This document shows, one piece after another, positions 8,760-17,087 of a DNA stretch of 56,043 nt. Position numbers and translations under genes: made by a program. Under the pieces are notes generated by a model that saw only the letters and a list, made by a program, of their open reading frames with translations, searched no databases and was not told the DNA's origin. The DNA is from GCA-003244245 sp036266995 (lineage in GTDB: Bacteria; Actinomycetota; Actinomycetes; Mycobacteriales; Pseudonocardiaceae): the NCBI GenBank assembly GCA_036266995.1, contig DATAWX010000245.1, positions 1 to 56,043 of the forward strand, read 5' to 3'. The first letter of the stretch is position 1; the number at the start of each line of letters is the position of its first letter.

Positions 8760-8766
8760 ACGATGA

Positions 8767-9381
8767 TCACGAGCCGGAACGGGACGAGTCACCCGCCGAG
8801 CGGTGCACTGACACGGCATAGGGGTCCGAGTCGGTGAATGGTTGGAGATCCCAGGTGGCGTACCGGGCGTCGAGGGTGAGGCCGGCGCCCTCGCACCACC
8901 CGTCGTAGTCCGCCACGGTCGGCCAGCCATGCTGCAGCTGAAATCCGGCGATGAGCCGACCGCCTGGCATCAGATGGCGCGCGCACGCGGCGACCGCTGC
9001 CTGGCGCCGGTCGCCTGCTATGTACGGAATGACGTTGCCGGCGAGCACGACGGCATCGAAGCGGGCTGGCAGATCGAGTTCGCTGAGGTCGGTGCGCACC
9101 CAGGTCAACTCGGGCGCCTTGGCGCGGGCCCGACCAACCATGTCCGGATCGAGATCGGTACCGACGACCTCAAGCCCGCGGCGAGCCAGTTCGATGGCCA
9201 CCCGGCCGGTGCCACACCCTGCGTCCAACACGGTGCGCGGACCGTAGGAGAACACGAAATCCGCTTCGCCATGGGGGTTCGAACCGCTAGCCGCGATGCG
9301 CCGCCAGCGCTCGTCGTAGTCCGTCGGATTGAACTGTTGACGCCAATGCTCCCAATCGTCAGGCAGCGACCCGGTCACCAA
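8767..9381 (-). CDS. class I SAM-dependent methyltransferase
   Basis: A 204-residue protein with a typical Rossmann methyltransferase core. Motif I is VLDAGCGTGRVAIELARRG, followed by VVGTDLDPDM (acidic ribose-binding loop) and a motif IV-like segment FDAVVLAGNVIPYI, then LMPGGRLIAGFQL. The substrate cannot be inferred. The gene is alone on the minus strand, convergent to the toxin gene and separated from it by the palindrome at 8717-8759. About 57 bases upstream lies the end of narI, so it might be read from the nar operon, but I see no evidence of coupling. Confidence 0.85.
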   Translation of the reverse strand: MVTGSLPDDWEHWRQQFNPTDYDERWRRIAASGSNPHGEADFVFSYGPRTVLDAGCGTGRVAIELARRGLEVVGTDLDPDMVGRARAKAPELTWVRTDLSELDLPARFDAVVLAGNVIPYIAGDRRQAAVAACARHLMPGGRLIAGFQLQHGWPTVADYDGWCEGAGLTLDARYATWDLQPFTDSDPYAVSVHRSAGDSSRSGS

Positions 9382-9438
9382 ACGACTCCGTTCTCAGCAG
9401 CACCTCCGCAAGACTAGTGACGAAAGCGCAGTGATCAG

Positions 9439-10179
9439 CTATCGGCGGGGAGGGGTGGGGGCGGGTACTTCCCAGGCGCGGGAGTAGCGGCGGGCGCCAG
9501 GGTGGGCGACGTCGCGACTGCGGTAGACGACGTAGGGGCGGATCAGGTAGCCCAGCGGTGCGCTGAAGACGTGGACGAGGCGGGTGTAGGGCCAGCCGGC
9601 CAGCAGGACGAGCACGACCAGGGCGTGAATCTGGAAGCTGAGCGGGATTCCGACCATCAGTTCTGGCCGCGGCGAGAGGGTGAACAGGCTGCGGAACCAT
9701 GGTGACACCGTTGACCGGTAGTCGTAGCCGCCGCCGATCAGGTTGCTGCCGAGGGTGTTCAGCATCCCGGTAAGAATCGCGGTGCTCAACAGCAGGTACA
9801 TGACCTTGTCGATCGTGGTGGTGGCCTTGCGCACCGCGGGCACGGCGAACCGCCGGTAGAGCAGGATCGCCAGCCCAGCGACCGTGGCCAGGCCGGACAG
9901 CGTGCCGACGGACACCGAGATCAGGTGATAGGCCTCATCGGACACGCCCAGCGCCGCGGTCCAGCTGGCCGGAACGCCGATGCCCAGCACGTGGCCGCCG
10001 AGCACCGCAAGCAGTCCGAAGTGGAACAGCGGGCTGCCCAGCCGAAGCAGGCGGCTCTCATGGAGCTGCGAGGACCGGGTGGTCCAACCGAACTGGTCGT
10101 GCCGGTAGCGCCAGACGTGGCCGACGACGAACGAGGTGAACGCCACGTACGGCACGGTCAGCCACAGCAGGGTGGTCAT
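9439..10179 (-). CDS. narI: respiratory nitrate reductase gamma subunit (cytochrome b)
   Basis: A 246-residue membrane protein with about five spans. NarI anchors NarGH to the membrane, oxidises quinol and passes electrons through two b-type hemes. Candidate heme ligands are the paired histidines in LFHFGLLAVLGGHVLG near residues 50-65 and IHALVVLVLLAGWPYTRLVH near residues 185-205. It overlaps the end of narJ by four bases (ATGA), so it is translationally coupled as the last gene of narGHJI. Confidence 0.95.
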   Translation of the reverse strand: MTTLLWLTVPYVAFTSFVVGHVWRYRHDQFGWTTRSSQLHESRLLRLGSPLFHFGLLAVLGGHVLGIGVPASWTAALGVSDEAYHLISVSVGTLSGLATVAGLAILLYRRFAVPAVRKATTTIDKVMYLLLSTAILTGMLNTLGSNLIGGGYDYRSTVSPWFRSLFTLSPRPELMVGIPLSFQIHALVVLVLLAGWPYTRLVHVFSAPLGYLIRPYVVYRSRDVAHPGARRYSRAWEVPAPTPPRR

Positions 10180-10877
10180 CGGCGTCCGCCCAGCTGATCT
10201 TGCAGCATCGGGTCCATCGCGAACGGCTCCAGGCCCACCTCTTCCTCGGGCGGCCCTTGCGCGGCCAGCTCGGTGACCCGGCGCCGATCGGCGGTGTTGA
10301 GCTCCGGCAGGGTGGCGCAGATCGCGTCGAGCACCGGCCGGTAAGGCGACCCGTTGTCCTGCAGGGACAGCCGTAAAAGTTCCACGACCGGCCGGTACTC
10401 CATCAGCAGCCGCCGGCCGACGACCGGGTCGACGGTTGCGGCGAATTCCAGCACCACCGTCAGATGGTCCGGCAACTCATGCTCGCCCAGCTCGACACCC
10501 GCCGCGCGGTAAGCGTGCTTGAACCGCAGCAGCGCCATGCCGCGCTTGCGGGTGTCGCCGAAGGCGTAGTAGCTCAGATGCAGGCAATTGCGCCGGCGCA
10601 GATCGAAGGTCTCGACGTAGTACGCGGCCAGCTCCATCGATGGTGTTCGGCGGACGTGGGCGGTGAACGAGACGAGTGCGGGCCCGGCCGGCGCCGGCAG
10701 CGATCCGGCCGCTGCATGCAGCTCGTCGAGTATGTTCAAGGTCTGCTGTGTCGGGTAATCCAGCAGCAGCGCGGCGATCCGCCACACCATCCGTTGGTCC
10801 CGCAGAGTCAGCTCGCCCGAGATACTTTCGCCGGCCGGCGAGTCGGTCTTGCGGCGGCCCAGCCAGGTCCGGCTCAT
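10176..10877 (-). CDS. narJ: nitrate reductase assembly chaperone (delta)
   Basis: A 233-residue helical protein of the NarJ/TorD chaperone type, needed for insertion of the molybdenum cofactor into NarG and for membrane attachment of NarGH. The conserved YYVETFDLRRRNCLHLSYY region and the following GDTRKRGMALLRFKHAYR are characteristic. The ATG at 10877 overlaps the narH stop (ATGA), so I use it rather than the much longer upstream frame. It is not part of the mature enzyme. Confidence 0.93.
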   Translation of the reverse strand: MSRTWLGRRKTDSPAGESISGELTLRDQRMVWRIAALLLDYPTQQTLNILDELHAAAGSLPAPAGPALVSFTAHVRRTPSMELAAYYVETFDLRRRNCLHLSYYAFGDTRKRGMALLRFKHAYRAAGVELGEHELPDHLTVVLEFAATVDPVVGRRLLMEYRPVVELLRLSLQDNGSPYRPVLDAICATLPELNTADRRRVTELAAQGPPEEEVGLEPFAMDPMLQDQLGGRR

Positions 10878-12562
10878 CGGGTTGGCTCCGCCGCCGGCGT
10901 CGGCTCGGCCGCAGCACCGTTGCTCGCACCGTTGGTCTGCGGCCGATGAGCTGGCACGGCGGCGAACAGGCCGTTGGTGCTCTTGCCGTCCCAGTTGAGC
11001 AGATTGATCCGGCGCTCCTTGTCCGCTGGCGCCGCGGCGCCGTTGCCGTCCGCAGGCTGCTGCGTCAGGTGGAACTTGTCGTCCATGACGTCGAATGCGG
11101 TCATGCCAGGGCCGCCGTCGGAGTCCAGACTGCACCCGGTGGCCAGGGCATCGAGCCGGTGCGCATCGGAGCCGGCCGCGCTGGGGATGACGTAGCGGTG
11201 CTCGTACTTGGCGATGGCGAGCAGCCGGTACATCGCCTCTATCTCCTCGGTGGTCAGGCGCACCGACGTGGCGATCTCCGGATCGACCCGCTCCCCGAGA
11301 TTGACCTGGCGCATGTGCGCGCGCATCGCGGCCAGCCGCTGCAACGAGGCACGCACGGGTCCGACGTCGCCCGCTGTGAACAGCTCGGCCAGGTACTCCA
11401 CCGGGATGCGCAGCGCGTCGATCGCGCCGAACAGGTTGCCGGGGTCCTCGCCGTCATGTCCGGTGTTCGACAGCGCGTCCACCATCGGGGATAGCGGCGG
11501 GATGTACCAGACCATCGGCATGGTTCGGTACTCCGGATGCAGTGGCAGCGCCACTTGGTAGTCCACGATCAACTTGTAGATCGGGGAGGCCTGCGCGGCC
11601 TCGATCCACTCCTGGGAGATCCCGGCCTGCTCGGCCTCGGCCACCACCCGCGGATCGTGCGGGTTGAGGAACACCCCCAGCTGCGCCGGGTAGAGGTCCT
11701 TGTCGTCGCGCACCGACGCCGCGGCCAGCACCGCGTCCGCGTCGTAGAACACCACGCCGATGTAGCGCAGCCGCCCGACACAGGTCTCCGCGCAGACCGT
11801 GGGGATGCCCACCTCCACTCGGGGATAACAGAACGTGCACTTCTCGGCCTTGCCGGTCTTGTGGTTGAAGTAGATCTTCTTGTACGGGCACCCGGTGACA
11901 CATTGCCGCCACCCACGACACTTGTCCTGGTCGACCAGGACGATGCCGTCCTCGCTGCGCTTGTAGATCGCGCCGGACGGGCAGGATGCCGCGCACGACG
12001 GGTTGAGGCAGTGCTCGCAGATCCGCGGCAGGTAGAACATGAAAGTCTGCTGGAACTCCAGCTTCACCTTGTCGGACACCTTGGCCAGTACCGGGTCTCG
12101 GCCGATCTGCTCGGGGCCGCCGCCCAGATCGTCGTCCCAGTTGGCGCCCCAGGTGATCGCGGTGTCCTCGCCGGTGATCAGCGAGATGGGGCGTGCCACC
12201 GGCGTGGTGTCCATCTGTGGCGCGGACAGCAGATTGTCGTAGTCGTAGGTCCATGGCTCGTAGTAGTCGGCCACCTCCGGCAGGTCGGGATTGGCGAAGA
12301 TGTTCAGCAGCCGCTTGAACCGGGACCCGGAACGCAACGTCAACCGGCCGCGTTTGGTCAGCGTCCACCCGCCTTTCCACCGCTGTTGATCCTGGTACTG
12401 ACGCGGATATCCCTGCCCGGGTCTGGTCTCCACGTTGTTGAACCAGGCGTATTCGACGCCGCCGCGGTTGGTCCAGGCCTGCTTGCAGGTGACGCTGCAG
12501 GTATGGCAGCCGATGCATTTGTCGAGATTCATCACCATGGCCAGCTGTGCCATAAGTCTCAT
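10874..12562 (-). CDS. narH: respiratory nitrate reductase beta subunit (iron-sulfur)
   Basis: About 562 residues. NarH carries four iron-sulfur clusters between NarI and NarG. Visible cysteine groups are CIGCHTCSVTCKQAW near residue 20, CEHCLNPSCAASCPSGA near 185, CRGWRQCVTGCPYKK near 215 (with the Trp that marks the 3Fe-4S site) and CTFCYPRVEVGIPTVCAETC near 245. I chose the ATG at 12562 (MRLMAQLAMVMNLDKC), which has GGAG 7 bases upstream and matches the usual NarH N-terminus; TTG 12577 and ATG 12553 are alternatives. The C-terminal 40 residues are a low-complexity Ala/Pro-rich tail. Confidence 0.95.
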   Translation of the reverse strand: MRLMAQLAMVMNLDKCIGCHTCSVTCKQAWTNRGGVEYAWFNNVETRPGQGYPRQYQDQQRWKGGWTLTKRGRLTLRSGSRFKRLLNIFANPDLPEVADYYEPWTYDYDNLLSAPQMDTTPVARPISLITGEDTAITWGANWDDDLGGGPEQIGRDPVLAKVSDKVKLEFQQTFMFYLPRICEHCLNPSCAASCPSGAIYKRSEDGIVLVDQDKCRGWRQCVTGCPYKKIYFNHKTGKAEKCTFCYPRVEVGIPTVCAETCVGRLRYIGVVFYDADAVLAAASVRDDKDLYPAQLGVFLNPHDPRVVAEAEQAGISQEWIEAAQASPIYKLIVDYQVALPLHPEYRTMPMVWYIPPLSPMVDALSNTGHDGEDPGNLFGAIDALRIPVEYLAELFTAGDVGPVRASLQRLAAMRAHMRQVNLGERVDPEIATSVRLTTEEIEAMYRLLAIAKYEHRYVIPSAAGSDAHRLDALATGCSLDSDGGPGMTAFDVMDDKFHLTQQPADGNGAAAPADKERRINLLNWDGKSTNGLFAAVPAHRPQTNGASNGAAAEPTPAAEPTR

Positions 12563-12593
12563 CGGTTCGCTCCGCAAGCGTCGCTGCGCGTCA

Positions 12594-15500
12594 TCAGTAG
12601 GTCACTTCCTGGCTGCGCCTGCGGATGGTGGTGACCTCGTCGCGCTGGTTGCCGGTGGGGCCGTGGTAGTTCATCGCGAACGACTGCTGGGCGTAGCCAC
12701 CGATCAGATGTGTCGGCTTGATCATCAGTCGAGTCAGCGCGTTGTGGATGCCGCCGCGCTTGCCGGTTTTCTCGGTGCGTGGCACGCCTACGGTGCGCTC
12801 CTGGGCGTGGTACATGAACACGGTGCCCTCGGGCATCCGATGGCTGACGATCGCCCGGGCGACCACCACGCCGTTGCGGTTGATCGCCTCGATCCATTCG
12901 TTGTCCTTTACACCGATCTTGGCAGCGTCCACGTCGGACATCCAGATGGCCTGACCGCCGCGGGACAGCGTGAGCATGTGCAGGTTGTCCTGGTAGGTGG
13001 AATGGATCGACCACTTCGAGTGCGGGGTGAGATACCGAACGGTGATCGAACGGTGCCCATCAACACCATCAGTCGCGCCCACTTGCGGCTCACCGAACAA
13101 TGCCGTCATGTCCAGCGGCGGCCGGAATATCGGTAGCTGCTCACCCATCTCGGACATCCAGTCATGGTCCAGATAGAAATGCTGCCGGCCGGTCAGCGTG
13201 TGCCACGGCTTGAGTCGCTCGGTATTGATGGTGAACGGCGCGTAACGCCGGCCACCGGTCTCGCTGCCCGACCACTCCGGCGACGTGATCACCGGCACCG
13301 GGCGGGCCTGGGTGTCGGCGAAGGTGATCCGCTTGCCCTCGTTCTCCGCGGCGAGGTCGGCGAGTTTGGTGCCGGTGCGCCGCTCCAGGGTGCGGAAGCC
13401 CTCGGTGGCCAGCCGCCCGTTCGTGGTCCCCGACAGCGCCAGGACGGCCTCGCAAGCGTGGGTGTCCTTGGCCAGCGAGGGCCGCCCGGCGGCGCGCCCG
13501 GAGATGACCGCGCCGTTGACCGCCTTGAGATAGGCGACCTCGGCGTCCGGGTGGGTGGTGACACCTTTGGTGGTCAGGCCGACCCGCTCGACCATCGGGC
13601 CGAGCGCGGCCATCTTCTCGCCGATCGCTGGGTAGTCGCGTTCCACTGCGACGATGCGCGGCATGGTCTTGCCGGGAATCGGCTCGCACTCGCCGGCTTT
13701 CCAGTCCAGCACCCGGCCGCCGGGTTGGGCGGTGGCATCCGCGGTGTCGTGCTGCAGGGGCACGGCCACGATGTCCCGGCGCACGCCCAGGTGCTTCTCA
13801 GCCAGCCAGGAGAAACCCCGGGCGATCCGGTGAAACGCCTCGAAGTCGGTCTTGGACTCCCACTGCGGGGAGATCGCCGGGGAGAACGCGTGCACGTAGG
13901 GGTGCATGTCGGTGCTGGACAGGTCGTGCTTCTCATACCAGGTCGCGGCGGGCAGCACGATGTCGGAGAACAGCGTGGTGCTGGTCATCCGGAAGTCCAA
14001 CGACATCAGCAGGTCGAGCTTGCCGGCCGGGGCCTCGTCTCGCCAGGTGACCTCGACGGGGCGCACCCCGTCGCGGTCGGAGGCGCGCAGCGCGGAGTCG
14101 GTGCCCAGCAGATGGCGCAGGAAGTACTCGTTTCCCTTGGCCGAGGAGCCGAGCAGGTTGGCGCGCCACACCGTCAGGCAGCGCGGGAAGTTCTCCGGCG
14201 CGTCCGGGTCCTCGCAGGCGAACCGCAGGTGCCCGGTGGACAGCCCGTCGACGACATGCTCGGCGGCGTCCTTGCCCAGCCGCTGGGCCTCGTCGGCCAG
14301 ATCGAGCGGGTTGCGGTTGAACGTCGGGTAGCTGGGCATCCAACCCAACCGGCTGGCCAGCGCGATGTTGTCCGCCGCGGTGCGCCCGCTGAAACGCCCC
14401 TTCGCCAGAGGTGAGGCCATCACGTCAGCGGTGAACGGGTCGTAGCGCCATTGGTCGGTAGCCAGGTACCAGTAGATGGTGCCCTGCATCTGCCGCGGCG
14501 GTCGCTGCCAGTCCAGGCCGAAGGCCAGCGTCGACCAGCCGGTGATCGGCCGGCACTTCTCCTGCCCGACGTAGTGGGCCCAGCCACCGCCGTTGACGCC
14601 TTGGCAACCGGTGAGCATCACCAGCGCCAGGAACGACCGGTAGGTCTGGTCGGAGTGAAACCAGTGGTTGGTGCCCGCACCCATCAGGATCATCGACCGG
14701 CCGCCGGAGCGCTCGGCGTTGTCGGCGAACTCCCGGCCGATGCGCTGCGCCGCGGCCGCCGGCACACCGGTGATCGGCTCCTGCCACGCCGGGGTGTACG
14801 GCTGCTCGGCATCGTCGTAGCCGGTGGGCCAACTGCCCGGCAGACCCGGCCGGTGCACCCCGTACTGGGCCAGCAGCAGGTCGAACACCGTCGTGACCAG
14901 CTTGCCGGCGACGGTTCGGGTCGGCACTCCCCGGCGCAGCACCCCGGGTTCAGCGGTGTCGAACCGGGGGAAATCAACTTCGGCTGTGCGCTCGCCGCCG
15001 TACCCGGTCAGCAACGGATCCACGCTGTGCAGGTCGAGGTTCCAGTGACCCTCCCCGGAACGGGTGAACCGGTAACCCAGCGACCCGTTCGGCACGACCG
15101 GCTGACCAGTAGCCGCATCCAGCAGCACGGTTTTGGATTCGGCGCCCTCGCCGGTATCCCCCAGATCGGTCGCGGTGAGGAACTTGCCGGGAACGTACGC
15201 GTCGCCCCGCTTGTCGAGGGTGACCAGAAATGGTAAGTCGGTGAAGCGCTCGACGTAGTCGGTGAAGCGCGGTGTCTGGCGATCGACGAAGAATTCTTTG
15301 AGGATCACATGACCCATTGACATCGCCAGCGCGGCGTCGGTTCCGGGCCGCGCCGGCAACCATTCGTCGGCGAACTTCGTGTGGTCGCCGTAGTCCGGTG
15401 ATACCACCACCACTTTTTGACCCCGGTATCTTGCCTCGGTCATGTAATGCGCATCCGGGGTCCGGGTGACCGGGACGTTGGAACCCCACATGATCAGGTA

Positions 15501-16319
15501 GCCGGCGTCGAACCAGTCTGCGGACTCGGGCACGTCGGTCTGATCGCCGAACACCTGCGGCGAGGCCACCGGAAGATCGGCGTACCAGTCGTAGAACGAC
15601 AGCATCGCGCCGCCGATCAGCGAGATGAATCGGGCGCCGGCGGCGTGACTGACCATCGACATCGCCGGGATCGGTGAGAACCCGGCGACCCGGTCGGGTC
15701 CGTAGCGTTTGATTGTGTGCACGTGCGCGGCCGCGGCGATCTCGGTGGCTTCCCACCACTCGGCGCGGACGAAGCCACCCATGCCGCGGGCCGCCTTGTA
15801 CCGGCGGGCTTTTTCCGGGTCGTCGACCACATCGGCCCAGGCCAGCACCGGGTCCTTGAGCCGCGCCTTCGCCTCCCGGTAGAGCTCCAGCAGCGTGCCT
15901 CGCACATACGGGTAACGGACTCTGGCCGGTGAATAGGTGTACCAGGAGAACGACGCACCTCGGGGGCAGCCGCGGGGTTCGTACTCGGGCTTGTCCGGCC
16001 CGATCGACGGGTAGTCGGTCTGCTGGGCTTCCCAGGTGATGATCCCGTCCTTGACGTAGATCTTCCACGAGCAGGAACCGGTGCAGTTCACGCCGTGAGT
16101 CGAGCGCACTACTTTGTCGTAGGCCCAGCGGTCCCGGTAGAAAACGTCGGCCGACCGGCCCCCGATCTGGTGTAGTGTGCGCAGATCTTCTGACGCTTCC
16201 CCGCGTTGGAAATGCCTGCCGATGCGTAGCAGTGAATCGGCGAAATCGGTGTCCATCCCGACACTCGAGCCTCTATCGCGGGTATCGGGCACGGACGCCA
16301 CCTCTTCGAGGGTAATCAT
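12594..16319 (-). CDS. narG: respiratory nitrate reductase alpha subunit (molybdenum)
   Basis: Up to 1241 residues, the catalytic subunit that reduces nitrate to nitrite using Mo-bis-MGD. The N-terminal FS0 cluster site is clear: HGVNCTGSCSWK near residue 75 and RGCPRGASFSW near residue 115. The MWGSNVPVTRTPDAHYMTEA segment near residue 280 lines the cofactor site. No twin-arginine signal is present, so the active site faces the cytoplasm. The ATG at 16319 lacks an obvious ribosome binding site; MDTDFADSLL at 16256 is a plausible shorter start. It is the first gene of the narGHJI operon. Confidence 0.95.
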   Translation of the reverse strand: MITLEEVASVPDTRDRGSSVGMDTDFADSLLRIGRHFQRGEASEDLRTLHQIGGRSADVFYRDRWAYDKVVRSTHGVNCTGSCSWKIYVKDGIITWEAQQTDYPSIGPDKPEYEPRGCPRGASFSWYTYSPARVRYPYVRGTLLELYREAKARLKDPVLAWADVVDDPEKARRYKAARGMGGFVRAEWWEATEIAAAAHVHTIKRYGPDRVAGFSPIPAMSMVSHAAGARFISLIGGAMLSFYDWYADLPVASPQVFGDQTDVPESADWFDAGYLIMWGSNVPVTRTPDAHYMTEARYRGQKVVVVSPDYGDHTKFADEWLPARPGTDAALAMSMGHVILKEFFVDRQTPRFTDYVERFTDLPFLVTLDKRGDAYVPGKFLTATDLGDTGEGAESKTVLLDAATGQPVVPNGSLGYRFTRSGEGHWNLDLHSVDPLLTGYGGERTAEVDFPRFDTAEPGVLRRGVPTRTVAGKLVTTVFDLLLAQYGVHRPGLPGSWPTGYDDAEQPYTPAWQEPITGVPAAAAQRIGREFADNAERSGGRSMILMGAGTNHWFHSDQTYRSFLALVMLTGCQGVNGGGWAHYVGQEKCRPITGWSTLAFGLDWQRPPRQMQGTIYWYLATDQWRYDPFTADVMASPLAKGRFSGRTAADNIALASRLGWMPSYPTFNRNPLDLADEAQRLGKDAAEHVVDGLSTGHLRFACEDPDAPENFPRCLTVWRANLLGSSAKGNEYFLRHLLGTDSALRASDRDGVRPVEVTWRDEAPAGKLDLLMSLDFRMTSTTLFSDIVLPAATWYEKHDLSSTDMHPYVHAFSPAISPQWESKTDFEAFHRIARGFSWLAEKHLGVRRDIVAVPLQHDTADATAQPGGRVLDWKAGECEPIPGKTMPRIVAVERDYPAIGEKMAALGPMVERVGLTTKGVTTHPDAEVAYLKAVNGAVISGRAAGRPSLAKDTHACEAVLALSGTTNGRLATEGFRTLERRTGTKLADLAAENEGKRITFADTQARPVPVITSPEWSGSETGGRRYAPFTINTERLKPWHTLTGRQHFYLDHDWMSEMGEQLPIFRPPLDMTALFGEPQVGATDGVDGHRSITVRYLTPHSKWSIHSTYQDNLHMLTLSRGGQAIWMSDVDAAKIGVKDNEWIEAINRNGVVVARAIVSHRMPEGTVFMYHAQERTVGVPRTEKTGKRGGIHNALTRLMIKPTHLIGGYAQQSFAMNYHGPTGNQRDEVTTIRRRSQEVTY

Positions 16320-16662
16320 TCAGGGGCCTAAGCTCACTTACCCTATACGGTGGATTCTTGGCCTTCAAGAAGGACCGTCATCGCTCACGTCGCCACCGAG
16401 ATGACCGTGCGGAGTACGTAACACGCCGTTCACATCGGACGCCCTTCCGTAGAAGGCATGGCCAGGTCAGTGAGCAGCTACTACGAGGCAAGGCGTGCGG
16501 GCGATCATGTTCGCCGAATGACTAGCTTAGGTAACGGCTGTGCGTCGCACAGTTTCCAGGATTTACATGCCGTAACCCGACGGTTACTCGGCGCCGGGTG
16601 ATCCCAGTGCAGGTAAAGACGCCGGCGAACCGTTGGTAATTCCATTATTTGGGCACCTGGCA
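16320..16662 (-). promoter_or_regulatory. upstream region of narGHJI with two palindromes
   Basis: There is no convincing gene in these 343 bases. Two perfect inverted repeats stand out: CTGTGCG-T-CGCACAG (16538-16552) and GTAACC-CGAC-GGTTAC (16572-16587). They lie 220-270 bases ahead of narG, so they could bind a regulator of the operon or form RNA structure in a long leader. The region is less GC-rich than the coding DNA. I cannot name the regulator. Confidence 0.45.
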
Positions 16663-16730
16663 CCTTGATCGCCGTTTGTGTGCATTGCGCGACAAACCGC
16701 GTCGTCAATGCACACAAACGGCGATCAAGG
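16663..16730. repeat. 25-bp perfect inverted repeat
   Basis: Bases 16663-16687 and 16706-16730 are exact reverse complements (25 bp) around an 18-base loop, which itself can pair CGAC with GTCG. The arm contains GATCGCCGTTTGTGTGC, related to the palindrome at 8717. It begins 3 bases past the stop of the alkyltransferase-like gene, so it would form a strong hairpin at the end of that transcript. Confidence 0.75.
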
Positions 16731-16732
16731 GC

Positions 16733-17041
16733 TTACCGGCGGCGGCCAAGATGCGCCGTTACGCGGTAGCGGCGCATCGGGACCCGCCCGCCTTCAGCCA
16801 GTACACCCTCGGCGCGGAGCCGGGCCAGTTGCTCGGTGGCGAGGTGGGGCGCCGGGGTTCCGTCGGCGCGTAGTACCCGGTGCCACGGCAGGTCCTGGCC
16901 GTCCTCGGCGAGGATCCGGCCTACCAGCCGCGCCCGGCCCGGCAGCCCGGCGCGGGCGGCGACCTCGCCGTAGGCAAGCACCGAGCCCGCTGGGATAGCG
17001 GCTACCACCCCGCGTACCCGCTCCAGATCCTCGACGTCCAT
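16733..17041 (-). CDS. alkyltransferase-like (ATL) DNA-repair protein
   Basis: A 102-residue protein matching the C-terminal DNA-binding domain of O6-alkylguanine-DNA alkyltransferase (VLAYGEVAARAGLPGRARLVG, then PWHRVLRADG). The catalytic cysteine of the PCHRV motif is replaced by tryptophan (Trp53), which defines ATL proteins: they bind alkylated guanine and flag it for nucleotide excision repair rather than accepting the alkyl group. I chose the ATG at 17041 because GGGAGG lies about 9 bases upstream; ATG 17050 abuts that site. It is divergent from adnA, 46 bases away. Confidence 0.88.
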   Translation of the reverse strand: MDVEDLERVRGVVAAIPAGSVLAYGEVAARAGLPGRARLVGRILAEDGQDLPWHRVLRADGTPAPHLATEQLARLRAEGVLAEGGRVPMRRYRVTAHLGRRR

Positions 17042-17087
17042 TGCCACCATCCTCCCGCACCACGCACTGTCGGAGTGGCGTGGTTGC

